From Deltaproteobacteria bacterium UBA6106 (GTDB lineage: Bacteria; Desulfobacterota; Syntrophorhabdia; Syntrophorhabdales; Syntrophorhabdaceae): a stretch of DNA of 64,000 bases. Below, piece by piece: positions 42,528 through 51,171 of this stretch. The number at the start of each line of letters is the position of its first letter. Position 1 is the first letter of the stretch. The stretch lies in contig DIWM01000045.1 of NCBI GenBank assembly GCA_002428485.1, positions 161,062-225,061 on the forward strand. The letters run 5' to 3'. The position numbers and the translations under genes are program-made. Under the pieces are notes generated by a model. The model did no database searches and was not told the origin of the DNA. It saw only the letters and a program-made list of their open reading frames with translations.

Positions 42528-43172
42528 TCAAAGCAACACCTCTGCCATGGAAAGGTATCGCTCCTTCGCATGCCGGAGATGTATGCTGATCTCTTCCTTC
42601 AATTTCTCCACATCTTTTTTTATGATAGCGTCGACTATCCTCCTGTGATCCTCCAATGCCTCTGCCGGGCCCAGCCGGGAGGCCACGGCCATGGCAAGGA
42701 GCCATCTGATCCTGTCGATCAATTGAAAAATAAGTTCAACAAATGCCTCTGAATCCGTTGCGTTGTAAAGAAGCTTATGAAATTCAGTGTTGGATTCAGC
42801 CACTCCCCGGATATCATTCATCTCAGCGAGCCTTACCGAATCTGCGAGGATCGCTTCGAGTTTTTTCACGGTTTCCGGCGTAGCCCTTTCTATGATCAGG
42901 GGCGCTGCAAATATCTCAAGCGCCTCCCGCAATGCGTAGTAATCCTCAGCCTCTTTCCGGGTAAGCTTCCGGACTACATATCCCATATTCGCCCTGCATT
43001 CTACCAGTTTCTCCTGTTCAAGCATCAGCAGCGCCTCTCTCACCGGAGTCCTTCCCATGCCCATTTCCCTGGCAATAGTGTTTTCGCGCAGCACATCACC
43101 GGGCCTGAATTCAAAGGTGATGATCTTATTTTTGATATTTTCGTGGGCTTTGTGGCGGAGACTAATGTTCAT
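42528..43172 (-). CDS. GntR/FadR-family (FCD) regulator of TRAP module 1
   Basis: A 214-residue regulator: winged helix at residues 1-70 (FRPGDVLRENTIAREMGMGRTPVREALLMLEQEKLVECRANMGYVVRKL), then an FCD helical ligand-binding domain with metal-type residues (NTEFHKLLYNATDS, ALEDHRRIVDAI). FCD regulators commonly bind carboxylic acids. ATG at 43172 follows GGGAGGGCCC; an ATG at 43184 has no site. It is encoded directly upstream of dctPQM on the same strand (114-base gap), probably controlling that operon. Confidence 0.9.
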   Translation of the reverse strand: MNISLRHKAHENIKNKIITFEFRPGDVLRENTIAREMGMGRTPVREALLMLEQEKLVECRANMGYVVRKLTRKEAEDYYALREALEIFAAPLIIERATPETVKKLEAILADSVRLAEMNDIRGVAESNTEFHKLLYNATDSEAFVELIFQLIDRIRWLLAMAVASRLGPAEALEDHRRIVDAIIKKDVEKLKEEISIHLRHAKERYLSMAEVLL

Positions 43173-43208
43173 GGGCCCTCCCATGCAAATTAAGTCGGAT
43201 TATTGGTA

Positions 43209-43247
43209 TTAACAACTGATATGTTAAGTGATATATCAGTTAACATA
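43209..43247 (-). promoter_or_regulatory. Operator cluster upstream of the GntR gene
   Basis: AACTGATAT (43214-43222) and ATATCAGTT (43233-43241) form a perfect 9-bp inverted repeat. The half-sites TTAACA (43209), TGTTAA (43222) and TTAACA (43240) form further overlapping palindromes. It lies about 40 bases before the regulator start; autoregulation is likely but inferred. Confidence 0.55.
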
Positions 43248-43359
43248 TTAGCTGTCAAGTTTTTTTTAAGGATTTTCAGGATTTTTTATAACTGCGCTTT
43301 CTGCCTTGTTGCAGGGTGCTCCGAATCAATGATCCAGGTGGGCTACGGGCGCGTATCTG

Positions 43360-43695
43360 TCAATCTATTCGCCAGCCCTTCCGTATGAGGCAGCTCTCTG
43401 TCTCGTCGCAGACCCTGGTGCCCCCGCGGGCCGCCTCCTGCTCCGCAACAGCCTGGCAATACTGCTTGCCGTAAAGTGTAAACCATGTATCCGGTCTGTT
43501 TTGTAAACTATGTTACCAGTTTGTACCCTCACCCTGCCCTCTCCCGCGAGGGGAGAGGGAACAGTGATTCCCCGCCGCAAGCTGAGGGGAATCATCCGGA
43601 TTGGAATCTGAATTGTTCTTGCCCGGCTTGGTATAGTAGTGTGTGCAGCCGGCAAGGACAACGATCAAAAATATCACCGGCAGGATTCTTTTCAT
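43360..43695 (-). pseudogene. Small lipoprotein gene interrupted by an interspersed repeat
   Basis: The 5' part encodes a clear lipoprotein signal, MKRILPVIFLIVVLAGC, then THYYTKPGKN. Reading then runs into the three-hairpin element (43526-43603) and stops soon after it (EGTNW-stop). Beyond the element, another frame on the same strand continues with TWFTLYGKQYCQAVAEQE, then RVCDETESCLIRKGWRID and a stop at 43360-43362; its four cysteines and protein-like composition suggest it is the lost C-terminal part. The simplest reading is insertion of the element into a gene for a secreted lipoprotein of about 80 residues. The remaining 5' product of about 60 residues may still be made. Confidence 0.6.
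43526..43603 (+). repeat. Three-hairpin interspersed element, copy F (inside the lipoprotein gene)
   Basis: CCCTCACCCTGCCCTCTCCC, its hairpin partner, and CCCCGCCGCAAGCTGAGGGG, ending AATCATCCGGATTGG. Hairpin 1 is missing, as in copy D. Confidence 0.8.
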
Positions 43696-43756
43696 AACCT
43701 CTCCCTAAACCAGGATATTCCTTCTGCTGTTTCTCTGTGCAGCGCCGATAAATCCG

Positions 43757-44554
43757 TCACTGACTCATCGGCACGATCTTTGTCGTCACTACCGTGTCGT
43801 TGACAAGGTTCCTGATATCACACCTGATAAAGTTCACTCCGGCCTTCCAGCCGGCAGGCTGATTACTGGTCGAGGCGCCTGTATAGTTGCCCGGCAGCTT
43901 CATCGGAACTCCGCCCAGACCTCCCGTCGTCGGCCCGTTCTGCTCGGCCATCTTATAGCACTGTCTGCCCAGGAAGCACTGCGCTGCCGCACCGTTGTTC
44001 CTGATATTCATCTTGTACCCCGCATCGGTGATGTCGATCCCCGTTATCTCGACGTTCGGCGCGGGCAATGCAGGGAGGGTCATCTCATGCTCCTTGTAGA
44101 CCTTATGGGCGCGCTTTACGGACAATTTCAATTTCCGCCCGTGCATCCTCCTCTCCCATCGGCCCTTGATTGATTTCTGTTCGTTCTTCGCCAACTGCAC
44201 CGATTGTGCCGGCCCTACCGAATGCCACTGTCCCGACTGCGCGTCGAACTGGAAAACCTCGACGGCGAAGGTGAGGTCGGCATTGTTCGGATTGACGAGG
44301 GCTGCATTCCACTCGCCGATGCATTGAGGCTGGGGATCCTGCACCGAGAGGTTCGCGATCTTTATGTTTCCAAGCATTGTGCCTTCCATGACGGCGCGTG
44401 TCTGCTGAGCGTCTACCTTGGGTTGCGGAATTTCCTTTTTCAGGACCTTCCCGACCGGCTGCTGCGCGAGAATCGTCTGCGCAAAACCGAGCAGCAAAAA
44501 TATCGTTAAGATCATAGCAACCATTACTCTTGTAAAAAAACGGGCGCTCATCAT
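43757..44554 (-). CDS. Secreted protein of unknown function
   Basis: A 265-residue protein with a signal peptide (VMVAMILTIFLLLGFAQTILA). The mature part has two beta-rich regions: IANLSVQDPQPQCIGEWNAALVNPNNADLTFAVEVFQFD and PNVEITGIDITDAGYKMNIRNNGAAAQCFLGRQCYKM. These look like CARDB-type or similar immunoglobulin-like surface modules, but no family is named. AAAGGAGGAACACG precedes the ATG at 44554. It lies just upstream of the interrupted lipoprotein gene on the same strand, perhaps one operon. The gap 44555-44831 before it shows nothing recognisable. Confidence 0.65.
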   Translation of the reverse strand: MMSARFFTRVMVAMILTIFLLLGFAQTILAQQPVGKVLKKEIPQPKVDAQQTRAVMEGTMLGNIKIANLSVQDPQPQCIGEWNAALVNPNNADLTFAVEVFQFDAQSGQWHSVGPAQSVQLAKNEQKSIKGRWERRMHGRKLKLSVKRAHKVYKEHEMTLPALPAPNVEITGIDITDAGYKMNIRNNGAAAQCFLGRQCYKMAEQNGPTTGGLGGVPMKLPGNYTGASTSNQPAGWKAGVNFIRCDIRNLVNDTVVTTKIVPMSQ

Positions 44555-44831
44555 CGTGTTCCTCCTTTGGTTTGCGATTTCCACACTTCTATCACACACC
44601 ATTCATCAAAGTCAATGAGCCACGTCACCATTGCCGCCAATCCGGATGAGCCGATACGATCCACGGAAGCTATCAATCCACCTCCATATCCCATTACCCC
44701 ACATGGTCATGCACCGATAGAGGTATACGTCTCTATTGTTCTCTGATATACACGATTAAGTCTTAAAGTGAGACTGGTGTCGCGGGATGAAAATGCCGTC
44801 TCAAGAAACTGTCATAGAAGGGTATCGTATG

Positions 44832-45572
44832 TTAGGAGCCGATCCATGTGCCTTCCTTCTTTGCGCGGAAGGCGTTTTCCATGTTGATCAGGCTTTCGCC
44901 GAATTCCATCGCGTGTTTTTTCATTGCCTCATTGGCCAGATCAGGCTCACCTGCCAGGACCGCCTCAACGACCTCGTCGTGCATCCCTGCCGGGTGTATA
45001 AAAGGCGTTTCAGGCTCAACCGCCTGGATGGCCTGCCTTGTCAGGACCATCAAAGACCGTTCCAGGGCCTCAAAGAAATGGTTTCCGCACATCTCGGCCA
45101 GGATATGATGTACCATCGTCTTTATGTCGAAATCCTCTGCAAAGCTCCGGATAGGCAGAGCTTCCTGTTCAAGGGCATCTTTAAGACGGGCAGCGCTTTC
45201 CTTGTCCTTATGAAGCGCGGCCAGCCTTGCTATTTCGGGCTCCAGAAACACCCTCATCTGAACAAGCTCCGGGATAGAGATCTTTTCAGCCATGAACAGG
45301 TCCACGAAGGCATTGCTTAAGTGCTCGAAGGTAAGCTCGGTGACAAATGTGCCCCCCGTAACTCCCTGGCGGGTTATAATGAACCCTTTGTTCTCCAGCG
45401 CCCGAAGGGACTCGCGGATGGCAATGCGACTTACCTTGAACTGTTCGGCCAGCTCACGCTCTGAAGGCAATTTATCTCCTGCCTTAAAGTAGCCCAGCAG
45501 GATAGACTGCTTCAACTGCTCTGTCACCTCATCAGATACCCTTGACTGTTTGACAGGTTTAAAGCTTTGCAT
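44832..45572 (-). CDS. FadR-type GntR regulator of TRAP module 2
   Basis: A 246-residue regulator: winged helix (GDKLPSERELAEQFKVSRIAIRESLRALENKGFI, then RQGVTGGTFVTE) and an FCD domain (VFLEPEIARLA, TMVHHILAEMCGNHFFEALERSLM, GMHDEVVEAVLAGEPDLANEAMKKHAMEF). Histidines in HHILA, MHDEV and KKHAM match the metal site of the FadR subfamily. It is divergent from the acyl-CoA synthetase gene at 45788, with operator-like sequence between, and probably represses that operon until an acid or acyl-CoA binds. Confidence 0.9.
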   Translation of the reverse strand: MQSFKPVKQSRVSDEVTEQLKQSILLGYFKAGDKLPSERELAEQFKVSRIAIRESLRALENKGFIITRQGVTGGTFVTELTFEHLSNAFVDLFMAEKISIPELVQMRVFLEPEIARLAALHKDKESAARLKDALEQEALPIRSFAEDFDIKTMVHHILAEMCGNHFFEALERSLMVLTRQAIQAVEPETPFIHPAGMHDEVVEAVLAGEPDLANEAMKKHAMEFGESLINMENAFRAKKEGTWIGS

Positions 45573-45674
45573 TGTTCACGTCCATAAATATCAATATAAC
45601 TAAAATCACAAGGATATACATTAAAAATACACCAAGACGACTTTCCTTGCAAGAATATTTTATAATTATTTTAC

Positions 45675-45708
45675 TTGACAATATATTATATAGTTTATAA
45701 ATAATATA
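45675..45708 (+). promoter_or_regulatory. Promoter and operator of the acyl-CoA synthetase-TRAP operon
   Basis: TTGACA (45675-45680) and TAAATA (45698-45703) with a 17-base spacer. TATATTAT (45682-45689) and ATAATATA (45701-45708) form an 8-bp inverted repeat over the core promoter, a fitting site for the divergent GntR repressor. Confidence 0.6.
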
Positions 45709-45787
45709 CCATTCAATGATCAAATAAAAATGCAGTGCCGCATCATTGATGTTGGGTTGTGGGGAGTCCACAAAACGGGGTGTTATT

Positions 45788-47296
45788 ATGAATCTTGCTC
45801 ATAATCTGGAACTATCAGCCTTCTTTTTTCCCGACAGACCAGCCCTCCGTCAAAACGGTAATCAACTTACCTATGGGGAATTAAACGATCGGGCGAACAA
45901 GGTAGCGACGGGTCTCATGAAGCTCAGCATTAAGCCCGGCGATCATGTAGCGCTCTGTGCGCCGAACTCCATCGAATGGATCACGTTCTATTTCGGCGTC
46001 CTGAAGACCGGGGCAACAGCGGTCACGCTGTCCGGGTTTCTCACCGGCGACGAGCTTATCACCCTTGTCAATCATGCGAAGCCGCGGATCATCTTCACCG
46101 CTGAGACCAAGCTAAAGGACATGGAAGGTCTGAGAGGATCCGGTGGGCTTGAGCGGGTGATCTGCCGGGACGGCGACATGGACCTTGAGCGCCTTATCGG
46201 AACAGGGTCAGGGCCATTCAAGGCAATAGAGAGAGACCGAGCAGATACCGCTGCGATCCTTTACACGGGCGGCACCACGGGTATTCCGAAAGGGGTCATG
46301 CTCAGCCATGAGAGCATGATCTTTTCAAGCCACAGCATCGCGGGCTATGAAAGATCCACTCAGAACGATCTTTCCGTCTGCTTTCTCCCCTTCAATCACG
46401 TCTTCGGCCAGATACATATCATGAACACATCGATCCACTGCGCCGGCTGTATTGAGCTTCTCCAGGCCTTTGACATGGAACAGGTCTTGAAATTGATGGA
46501 GGAAGGGCGGGTGACAAAGTTTTTCGCCGTGCCCACCGTCTATATCCGCCTCCTGAGACAAAACGACCTTGAGAAAAGGCTCGGACAGCTCCGGTATTGC
46601 TTCTCGGCAGCAGCCAGCCTGGCGAAAGAGATCGTCCGGGAGTGGAAAGAAAGGACCGGGATAACGATCTCGGAATCCTACGGCATGACAGAGGTAATGC
46701 CCGTAACCTTCAACCATTACTATCCGGAAAGGCACGTCATCGGGTCTGTAGGGCATCCCATACCGGGGGTTGAGGTCGAGATCAGAGACTTTTCAGGCAA
46801 CATCCTGGAAGAAGGCCAGGATGGAGAGATCTGCATCCGCGGACGAAATGTTATGAAGGCCTATCTGGAGAACCCCGAAGCAACACATGAGGCCTTGCTG
46901 GAGAATGGTTGGTTCCGCTCCGGCGATATCGGATACATCGATCCTGACGGCTATCTCTTCATTGTAGATCGCCTGAAAGACCTCATCATCACCGGCGGCG
47001 AGAACGTATATCCCCGGGAGGTCGAGGAGGTCCTCTACACATGGCCGGAAGTGGAGGAGTGCGCCATCGTAGGGCTCCCGGACAAGGAGTGGGGCGAGCG
47101 CGTCTGCGCGTGCGTAGTGCCGAAGGCCGGAAACACGCTTTCAATGGCTGAGCTAAAAGACTTTCTGAAAAACCATCTCTCCGGTTTCAAGATACCAAAA
47201 GAGTATATTGTGAAGGACGAACTGCCGAAGAGCCCCACTGGCAAGATATTGAAGAGGGAGATAAGAAAACAGTTGCTCGAGGCTAACAAGCAATAG
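45788..47296 (+). CDS. Acyl-CoA synthetase (AMP-forming), carboxylate-activating
   Basis: A 502-residue adenylate-forming enzyme: P-loop YTGGTTGIPKGVMLSH (159-174), ISESYGMTEVMPVTFN, GEICIRGRNVMKAYLENPEATHEA, GWFRSGDIGYIDPDGYLFIVDRLKDLIITGGENVYPREVEEVL, and the catalytic lysine in SPTGKILKREIR. It forms acyl-AMP and then acyl-CoA; the sequence fits the long-chain/medium-chain and aromatic acid group, but the acid is not known. ATG at 45788 follows GGGGTG. It is the first gene before dctPQM, with a 42-base gap. Confidence 0.92.
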   Translation: MNLAHNLELSAFFFPDRPALRQNGNQLTYGELNDRANKVATGLMKLSIKPGDHVALCAPNSIEWITFYFGVLKTGATAVTLSGFLTGDELITLVNHAKPRIIFTAETKLKDMEGLRGSGGLERVICRDGDMDLERLIGTGSGPFKAIERDRADTAAILYTGGTTGIPKGVMLSHESMIFSSHSIAGYERSTQNDLSVCFLPFNHVFGQIHIMNTSIHCAGCIELLQAFDMEQVLKLMEEGRVTKFFAVPTVYIRLLRQNDLEKRLGQLRYCFSAAASLAKEIVREWKERTGITISESYGMTEVMPVTFNHYYPERHVIGSVGHPIPGVEVEIRDFSGNILEEGQDGEICIRGRNVMKAYLENPEATHEALLENGWFRSGDIGYIDPDGYLFIVDRLKDLIITGGENVYPREVEEVLYTWPEVEECAIVGLPDKEWGERVCACVVPKAGNTLSMAELKDFLKNHLSGFKIPKEYIVKDELPKSPTGKILKREIRKQLLEANKQ

Positions 47297-47338
47297 AGAA
47301 GATGCTTTCATCAAATAATGACCAAAGGAGGGTCTGTT

Positions 47339-48361
47339 ATGAGAAAACATTGTGTAATCTGGTGCATCACGTGTGTTGTGGCGGTCTTTTTTCTTTCATC
47401 AGCGATTCCGGCGTTCGCACAGGAAAAGGTGGTCAAGCTGCGGTACTCAAATTTCTTCCCGCCTGTCCACCCTATCAGCAAGCTAGCCGAGGAATGGATC
47501 AAAGAGGTCGAGAAGAGGACCAACGGCCGAGTGAAGGTCTCCTATTTCCCCGGCAATACGCTTGCCCCGCCCGGACAGGCCTATGATGCGGTCGTGAAGG
47601 GGATCGCCGATATGGCGCAGAACCTCCTGGCATATTCGCCAGGCAGGCTTCCGCTGAGCGAGGTTCTCCAGCAGCCGCTCGGTTATGCAAGCGGCTACCA
47701 GGGAACAAAACTGGCAAACGAGTATTATAAAAAATTTAAGCCGAAAGAATTTGACGATGTCAAAGTGATGTACCTTCACGGTGTTGCCCCCGGCACATTC
47801 CATACGAAGAAAGAGATCAAATCCTTTGACGACATAAAGGGCCTCAGGATCAAGGCCAATGCAGAGAACGCCGAAATCGTCAAGGTGCTCGGCGGAGCCC
47901 CTGTTACCATGCCCATTACGGAGACTTACGACGCCCTCCAGAAGGGCCTTGCCGAAGGCATCCTCCTTCCCAACGAGGCCCTGAAGGGCTGGCGGTTCGC
48001 GGAGGTTGTAAAATCAAGCCTTGACAGCAACGCGGTCTCCTATTTAACATCTATGTACGTAATTATGAATAAGAACAAATGGAACCAGATCTCGAAAGAA
48101 GATCAGGCAACCATCGAGAAGATCAACGAAGAGTGGATCGAAAAGCAGGGCAACCTGTGGAACAAGCTGGACAAGGAAGGAAAAGAATACGCCATCCAGA
48201 AGGGCGTGAAGTTCGTAAAGGTGTCGAAAGATGAAGAGGCAAAGGTCGCCGCAAAGATGAAGCCGATCCTCGATGAATATGTGAAGGCAACGAAGGCAAA
48301 GAATCTGCCCGGCGACCAGGCATTGAAGTTTTGCCTGGATTATATTAAAGCGCATCAATAA
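47339..48361 (+). CDS. dctP: TRAP transporter substrate-binding protein DctP (module 2)
   Basis: A 340-residue periplasmic protein: signal peptide ending IPAFA, then VVKLRYSNFFPPVHPISKLAEEWIKEVEKRTNGRVKVSYFPGNTL, IKSFDDIKGLRIKANAENAEIVKVLGGAPVTMPITETYDALQKGLAEG. The arginine of GLRIKAN is the expected carboxylate ligand. The region after it is unlike module 1, so the two systems probably bind different acids. AAAGGAGGGTCTGTT precedes the ATG at 47339. A strong hairpin follows the stop. Confidence 0.95.
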   Translation: MRKHCVIWCITCVVAVFFLSSAIPAFAQEKVVKLRYSNFFPPVHPISKLAEEWIKEVEKRTNGRVKVSYFPGNTLAPPGQAYDAVVKGIADMAQNLLAYSPGRLPLSEVLQQPLGYASGYQGTKLANEYYKKFKPKEFDDVKVMYLHGVAPGTFHTKKEIKSFDDIKGLRIKANAENAEIVKVLGGAPVTMPITETYDALQKGLAEGILLPNEALKGWRFAEVVKSSLDSNAVSYLTSMYVIMNKNKWNQISKEDQATIEKINEEWIEKQGNLWNKLDKEGKEYAIQKGVKFVKVSKDEEAKVAAKMKPILDEYVKATKAKNLPGDQALKFCLDYIKAHQ

Positions 48362-48377
48362 CCCTCACAACCCCCAA

Positions 48378-48413
48378 TTTCCCTATCCCCCGGCGGCATC
48401 GGGGGTAGGGAAA
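48378..48413 (+). promoter_or_regulatory. Intercistronic hairpin between dctP and dctQ
   Basis: TTTCCCTATCCCCCG pairs with CGGGGGTAGGGAAA (14 bp, one bulge). No T-run follows. It would stabilise the dctP message or reduce read-through into dctQM. Confidence 0.6.
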
Positions 48414-48428
48414 CATTAAGGAGGAAGA

Positions 48429-48914
48429 ATGAAACGTTTCTTGGGCGCTGTTCTCAGGATAGATATAACCTTCCATGCTATTGCCGGTTCGGTCCTGGCC
48501 TTCATGATGGTCGTTACCCTTCTTGACATAATAATGAGAAACCTGGGGAGACCGATAGTGGGAAGCATGGAGATCATCTCTTTCTGCGGTTCGGTGGTGG
48601 TAGGCTTCGCGATCCCTTACACGTCATGGAAGAAGGCGCACGTTTACGTAGACTTTCTCATAGTGAAGCTTGGTCCTGAGAACAGGCGGACCATGGAGAT
48701 CGTTACGAGGTGTATGGGCATCGCCCTGTTTGCCTTTATCGGGTATAATTTTATTCTCTATGGGTTTGACCTCATCAAGACCAGGGAGGTCAGTCCGAGC
48801 TTCAAGCTTCCTTACTATCCGATCCCCTTTGGGTTGAGCCTCAGTTGCTTTCTCCAATGCCTCACGCTTATCGCCGATCTTTTAAAAACCGTTCAGGGAG
48901 GTAGAAATGAGTGA
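48429..48914 (+). CDS. dctQ: TRAP transporter small permease DctQ (module 2)
   Basis: A 161-residue, four-segment protein: ITFHAIAGSVLAFMMVVTLLDIIMRNLGRPIVGSMEIISFCGSVVVGFAIPYTSWKKAHVYVDFL is the typical DctQ N-terminal half. AAGGAGGAAGA precedes the ATG. Its stop overlaps dctM by 8 bases. Confidence 0.93.
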   Translation: MKRFLGAVLRIDITFHAIAGSVLAFMMVVTLLDIIMRNLGRPIVGSMEIISFCGSVVVGFAIPYTSWKKAHVYVDFLIVKLGPENRRTMEIVTRCMGIALFAFIGYNFILYGFDLIKTREVSPSFKLPYYPIPFGLSLSCFLQCLTLIADLLKTVQGGRNE

Positions 48915-50211
48915 GGTTGCGGTAGGTTTTATAGGACTCGCCGTTCTTTTAGGTCTCTTCCTCACGGGCATTGAGCTCTCCTTTTGCATGACCATAGTGG
49001 GCTTCATAGGATTTGCCTACCTTAATTCTTTTTCCGCCGCCTGTAATCTTGTCGTAAAAGATTTTTTCGATACCTTTACTTCCTACGGCTATACGGTTAT
49101 CCCCCTCTTTGTGCTCATGGGGCAGATCGCCTCAAATTCCGATATTGCAAGAAGGCTTTATGCCGCGGCCCATAAATGGGTAGGTCATGTGCCGGGAGGG
49201 CTTGCCATGACCACGGTAGCAGGCGCAACGATCTTCAAGGCGATGTGCGGCTCGACGCTCGCCACTGTTGCCACCTTTGCCGGCATTGCCATCCCGGAGA
49301 TGGAACGCTACGGGTATGATAAAAGGCTTTCCGCGGGTGTCGTGGCGTCAGTGGGCACCATCGGCATGCTTATCCCTCCCAGCATAGTCCTCATCATCTA
49401 CGGGATCATCGTAGAGCAGTCGATAGGGCGCCTTTTTCTTGCCGGGATAGTTCCCGGTCTCATCATCTCGATCTTTTTCATGTGCGTCGTCTATGCATGG
49501 GTCACTATCAAACCGGCGATAGCGCCCCGGGCTGAAAAGGAGTCGTGGGGTGCGAGGTGGCGTGTATTGCCTGATTTCCTCTGGGTGGCGGTCATCTTTG
49601 TTGTAGTGATTGGCGGCCTTATGACAGGCAAGTTCAGCCCCACCGAGGCCGGAACGATCGGAACCGTAGCAGTTCTCGTCCTGGCCGCCGTCAAAAGACA
49701 AGCCAGCTTCAGAATTCTCGTTAAATCATGGGATGAATCGCTGCGGACGGCGGTGATGACGCTCCTGCTTATCGCCGGGTCAGTCGTGCTCGGCCACTTC
49801 CTGGCCATCACAGAAATCCCTTTCATGGCAGCCGATTGGGTTACCGGGCTGCCGCTTCCCCGCTGGCTGATCATGGTGTTTATCATTATCGTATATCTGA
49901 TCGGCGGGTCGTTTATCGATGACCTTGCCTTTATGATCCTTGCCACTCCCATCTTTTACCCTGCCGTCATAAAATTAGGGTACGACCCCATCTGGTTCGG
50001 CATCATGATCGGCATTACCATCATGATCGGCGTGATCATCCCTCCTGTGGCCATCTGCGTATTCATCGTGAAGAACATCACGGGGATTCCCTTCAACACT
50101 ATTTACAAAGGTGTCCTGCCCTTCTTGTTGAGCCTTATTGCGTGTGCATTGCTGCTCTTCCTTTTCCCTGATATTGCCACCTTTCTTCCGAATCTCTTTA
50201 TGGGGAACTAG
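48907..50211 (+). CDS. dctM: TRAP transporter large permease DctM (module 2)
   Basis: A 434-residue DctM: ILFLTGIELSFCMTIVGFIGFAYL-type first segment, TVIPLFVLMGQIASNSDIARRLY, GGLAMTTVAGATIFKAMCGSTLATVATFAGIAIPEM, GTIGMLIPPSIVLIIYGIIVEQSIGRLFLAGI, GKFSPTEAGTIG, and KLGYDPIWFGIMIGITIMIGVIIPPVAICVFI. AGGGAGGTAGAA precedes the ATG. Last gene of the synthetase-dctPQM operon. Confidence 0.95.
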   Translation: MSEVAVGFIGLAVLLGLFLTGIELSFCMTIVGFIGFAYLNSFSAACNLVVKDFFDTFTSYGYTVIPLFVLMGQIASNSDIARRLYAAAHKWVGHVPGGLAMTTVAGATIFKAMCGSTLATVATFAGIAIPEMERYGYDKRLSAGVVASVGTIGMLIPPSIVLIIYGIIVEQSIGRLFLAGIVPGLIISIFFMCVVYAWVTIKPAIAPRAEKESWGARWRVLPDFLWVAVIFVVVIGGLMTGKFSPTEAGTIGTVAVLVLAAVKRQASFRILVKSWDESLRTAVMTLLLIAGSVVLGHFLAITEIPFMAADWVTGLPLPRWLIMVFIIIVYLIGGSFIDDLAFMILATPIFYPAVIKLGYDPIWFGIMIGITIMIGVIIPPVAICVFIVKNITGIPFNTIYKGVLPFLLSLIACALLLFLFPDIATFLPNLFMGN

Positions 50212-50261
50212 ACAACGTCAGCAAGAGGCGGGCTAAGTGTAAGCAAATTTCTGATTCTTCT

Positions 50262-50305
50262 CACTATCAGCCATGAGTTAAATCCGCCGTGAGCCGTTTT
50301 CCTTT
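50262..50305. repeat. Partial GCTCATAGC-family repeat
   Basis: CACTATCAGCCATGAGTT and CCGTGAGCCGTTTTCC resemble the right arm of the copies at 15778 and 31262. It lies between the convergent dctM and transglutaminase-like genes. Confidence 0.45.
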
Positions 50306-50354
50306 TGAAAAGTCATTGCGACAGCAGGCAAATGAAAAACAAGGAATGGATGTA

Positions 50355-51008
50355 TCAGCCGGATGGATCGGGATAGCCCAGCACCCGCGCCCTCCCCTCA
50401 GGCGTCAGGACGGGGGTTAACCATCCGGCGACCTCCTCAAACGGCACATCGTCGTAGCTGTCCCGAAACAGGACATATTCTATGTGCGGCCGCCCGTCTT
50501 TGGTATGGGGACGGAACAAGGCATCCCTTTGCCCGTCAAATTCGACGGGGACAATGAAGTCTTTGCATGTCCCGATGTCGAATGCGGGGTTCGCCTTTAT
50601 CCATCTCCCGTGGATATACAATTCCGCAAAGCCGTGATCGGGCAGCTCGTTTCCCGTGAGAAGATCTGCAAGCTTCCCGGGGAGGAGGTGGTTCCTGATA
50701 ACCGCGAACCGTAAACGCGCAGGTATCTGCGCCGCCCTTGACAGGGCTGCGAGAAGGACGGCCTTCTGGATGCAGAACCCCTTTCTGCCGGCCAACGTAT
50801 TGCTGGCCTTGAAGTGCTCCGGAAGGAAGCGCGGCATGAAGGCATTGTAGCGTATCTCGTCGCGGACGAAATAGAAGAGCGCCACGGCCTTTTCCGGGTA
50901 TGCTGGGTGCCTGCCCGACAGCTCTTCTGCCTTCTCCCGTATCGCAGGGTGATCCGAATCAATGAGCCCGGTGGCCCGCAGGTATTTGTGCATCTGTTCT
51001 ATCTTCAT
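50355..51008 (-). CDS. Cytoplasmic transglutaminase-like cysteine protease-fold protein
   Basis: A 217-residue protein with a complete transglutaminase-like triad: Cys79 in GRKGFCIQKAVLLAAL, His125 in LPDHGFAELYI and Asp144 in NPAFDIGTCKDF, with ALFYFVRDEIRYNAF before it. No signal peptide. Members act as cysteine proteases, amidases or cross-linking enzymes; the substrate here is unknown. A ribosome site is weak at the ATG at 51008. Confidence 0.85.
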   Translation of the reverse strand: MKIEQMHKYLRATGLIDSDHPAIREKAEELSGRHPAYPEKAVALFYFVRDEIRYNAFMPRFLPEHFKASNTLAGRKGFCIQKAVLLAALSRAAQIPARLRFAVIRNHLLPGKLADLLTGNELPDHGFAELYIHGRWIKANPAFDIGTCKDFIVPVEFDGQRDALFRPHTKDGRPHIEYVLFRDSYDDVPFEEVAGWLTPVLTPEGRARVLGYPDPSG

Positions 51009-51136
51009 GGCCGGCGACCTCTATACGCCTTTAACAGTCTACGTCAAAAAACAACAAAAAATCAAAGAATAGCTTGCTCCGGTTTTTAGTATTCATTGAT
51101 CCCATTAATGTTCAATAATATATGAATATAATCTAT

Positions 51137-51165
51137 TTGCGCATGCAAAACTTATCGTATATAAT
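51137..51165 (+). promoter_or_regulatory. Promoter of yedF placing the transcript start at the ATG
   Basis: TTGCGC (51137-51142) and TATAAT (51160-51165), 17-base spacer. The expected first transcribed base is about 51172, which is the A of the yedF ATG. Confidence 0.6.
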
Positions 51166-51171
51166 GGCGTC

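Noticed and set aside
44555..44831. Possible small gene in the 277-base gap
   Set aside because: No frame with a ribosome site or protein-like composition on either strand.
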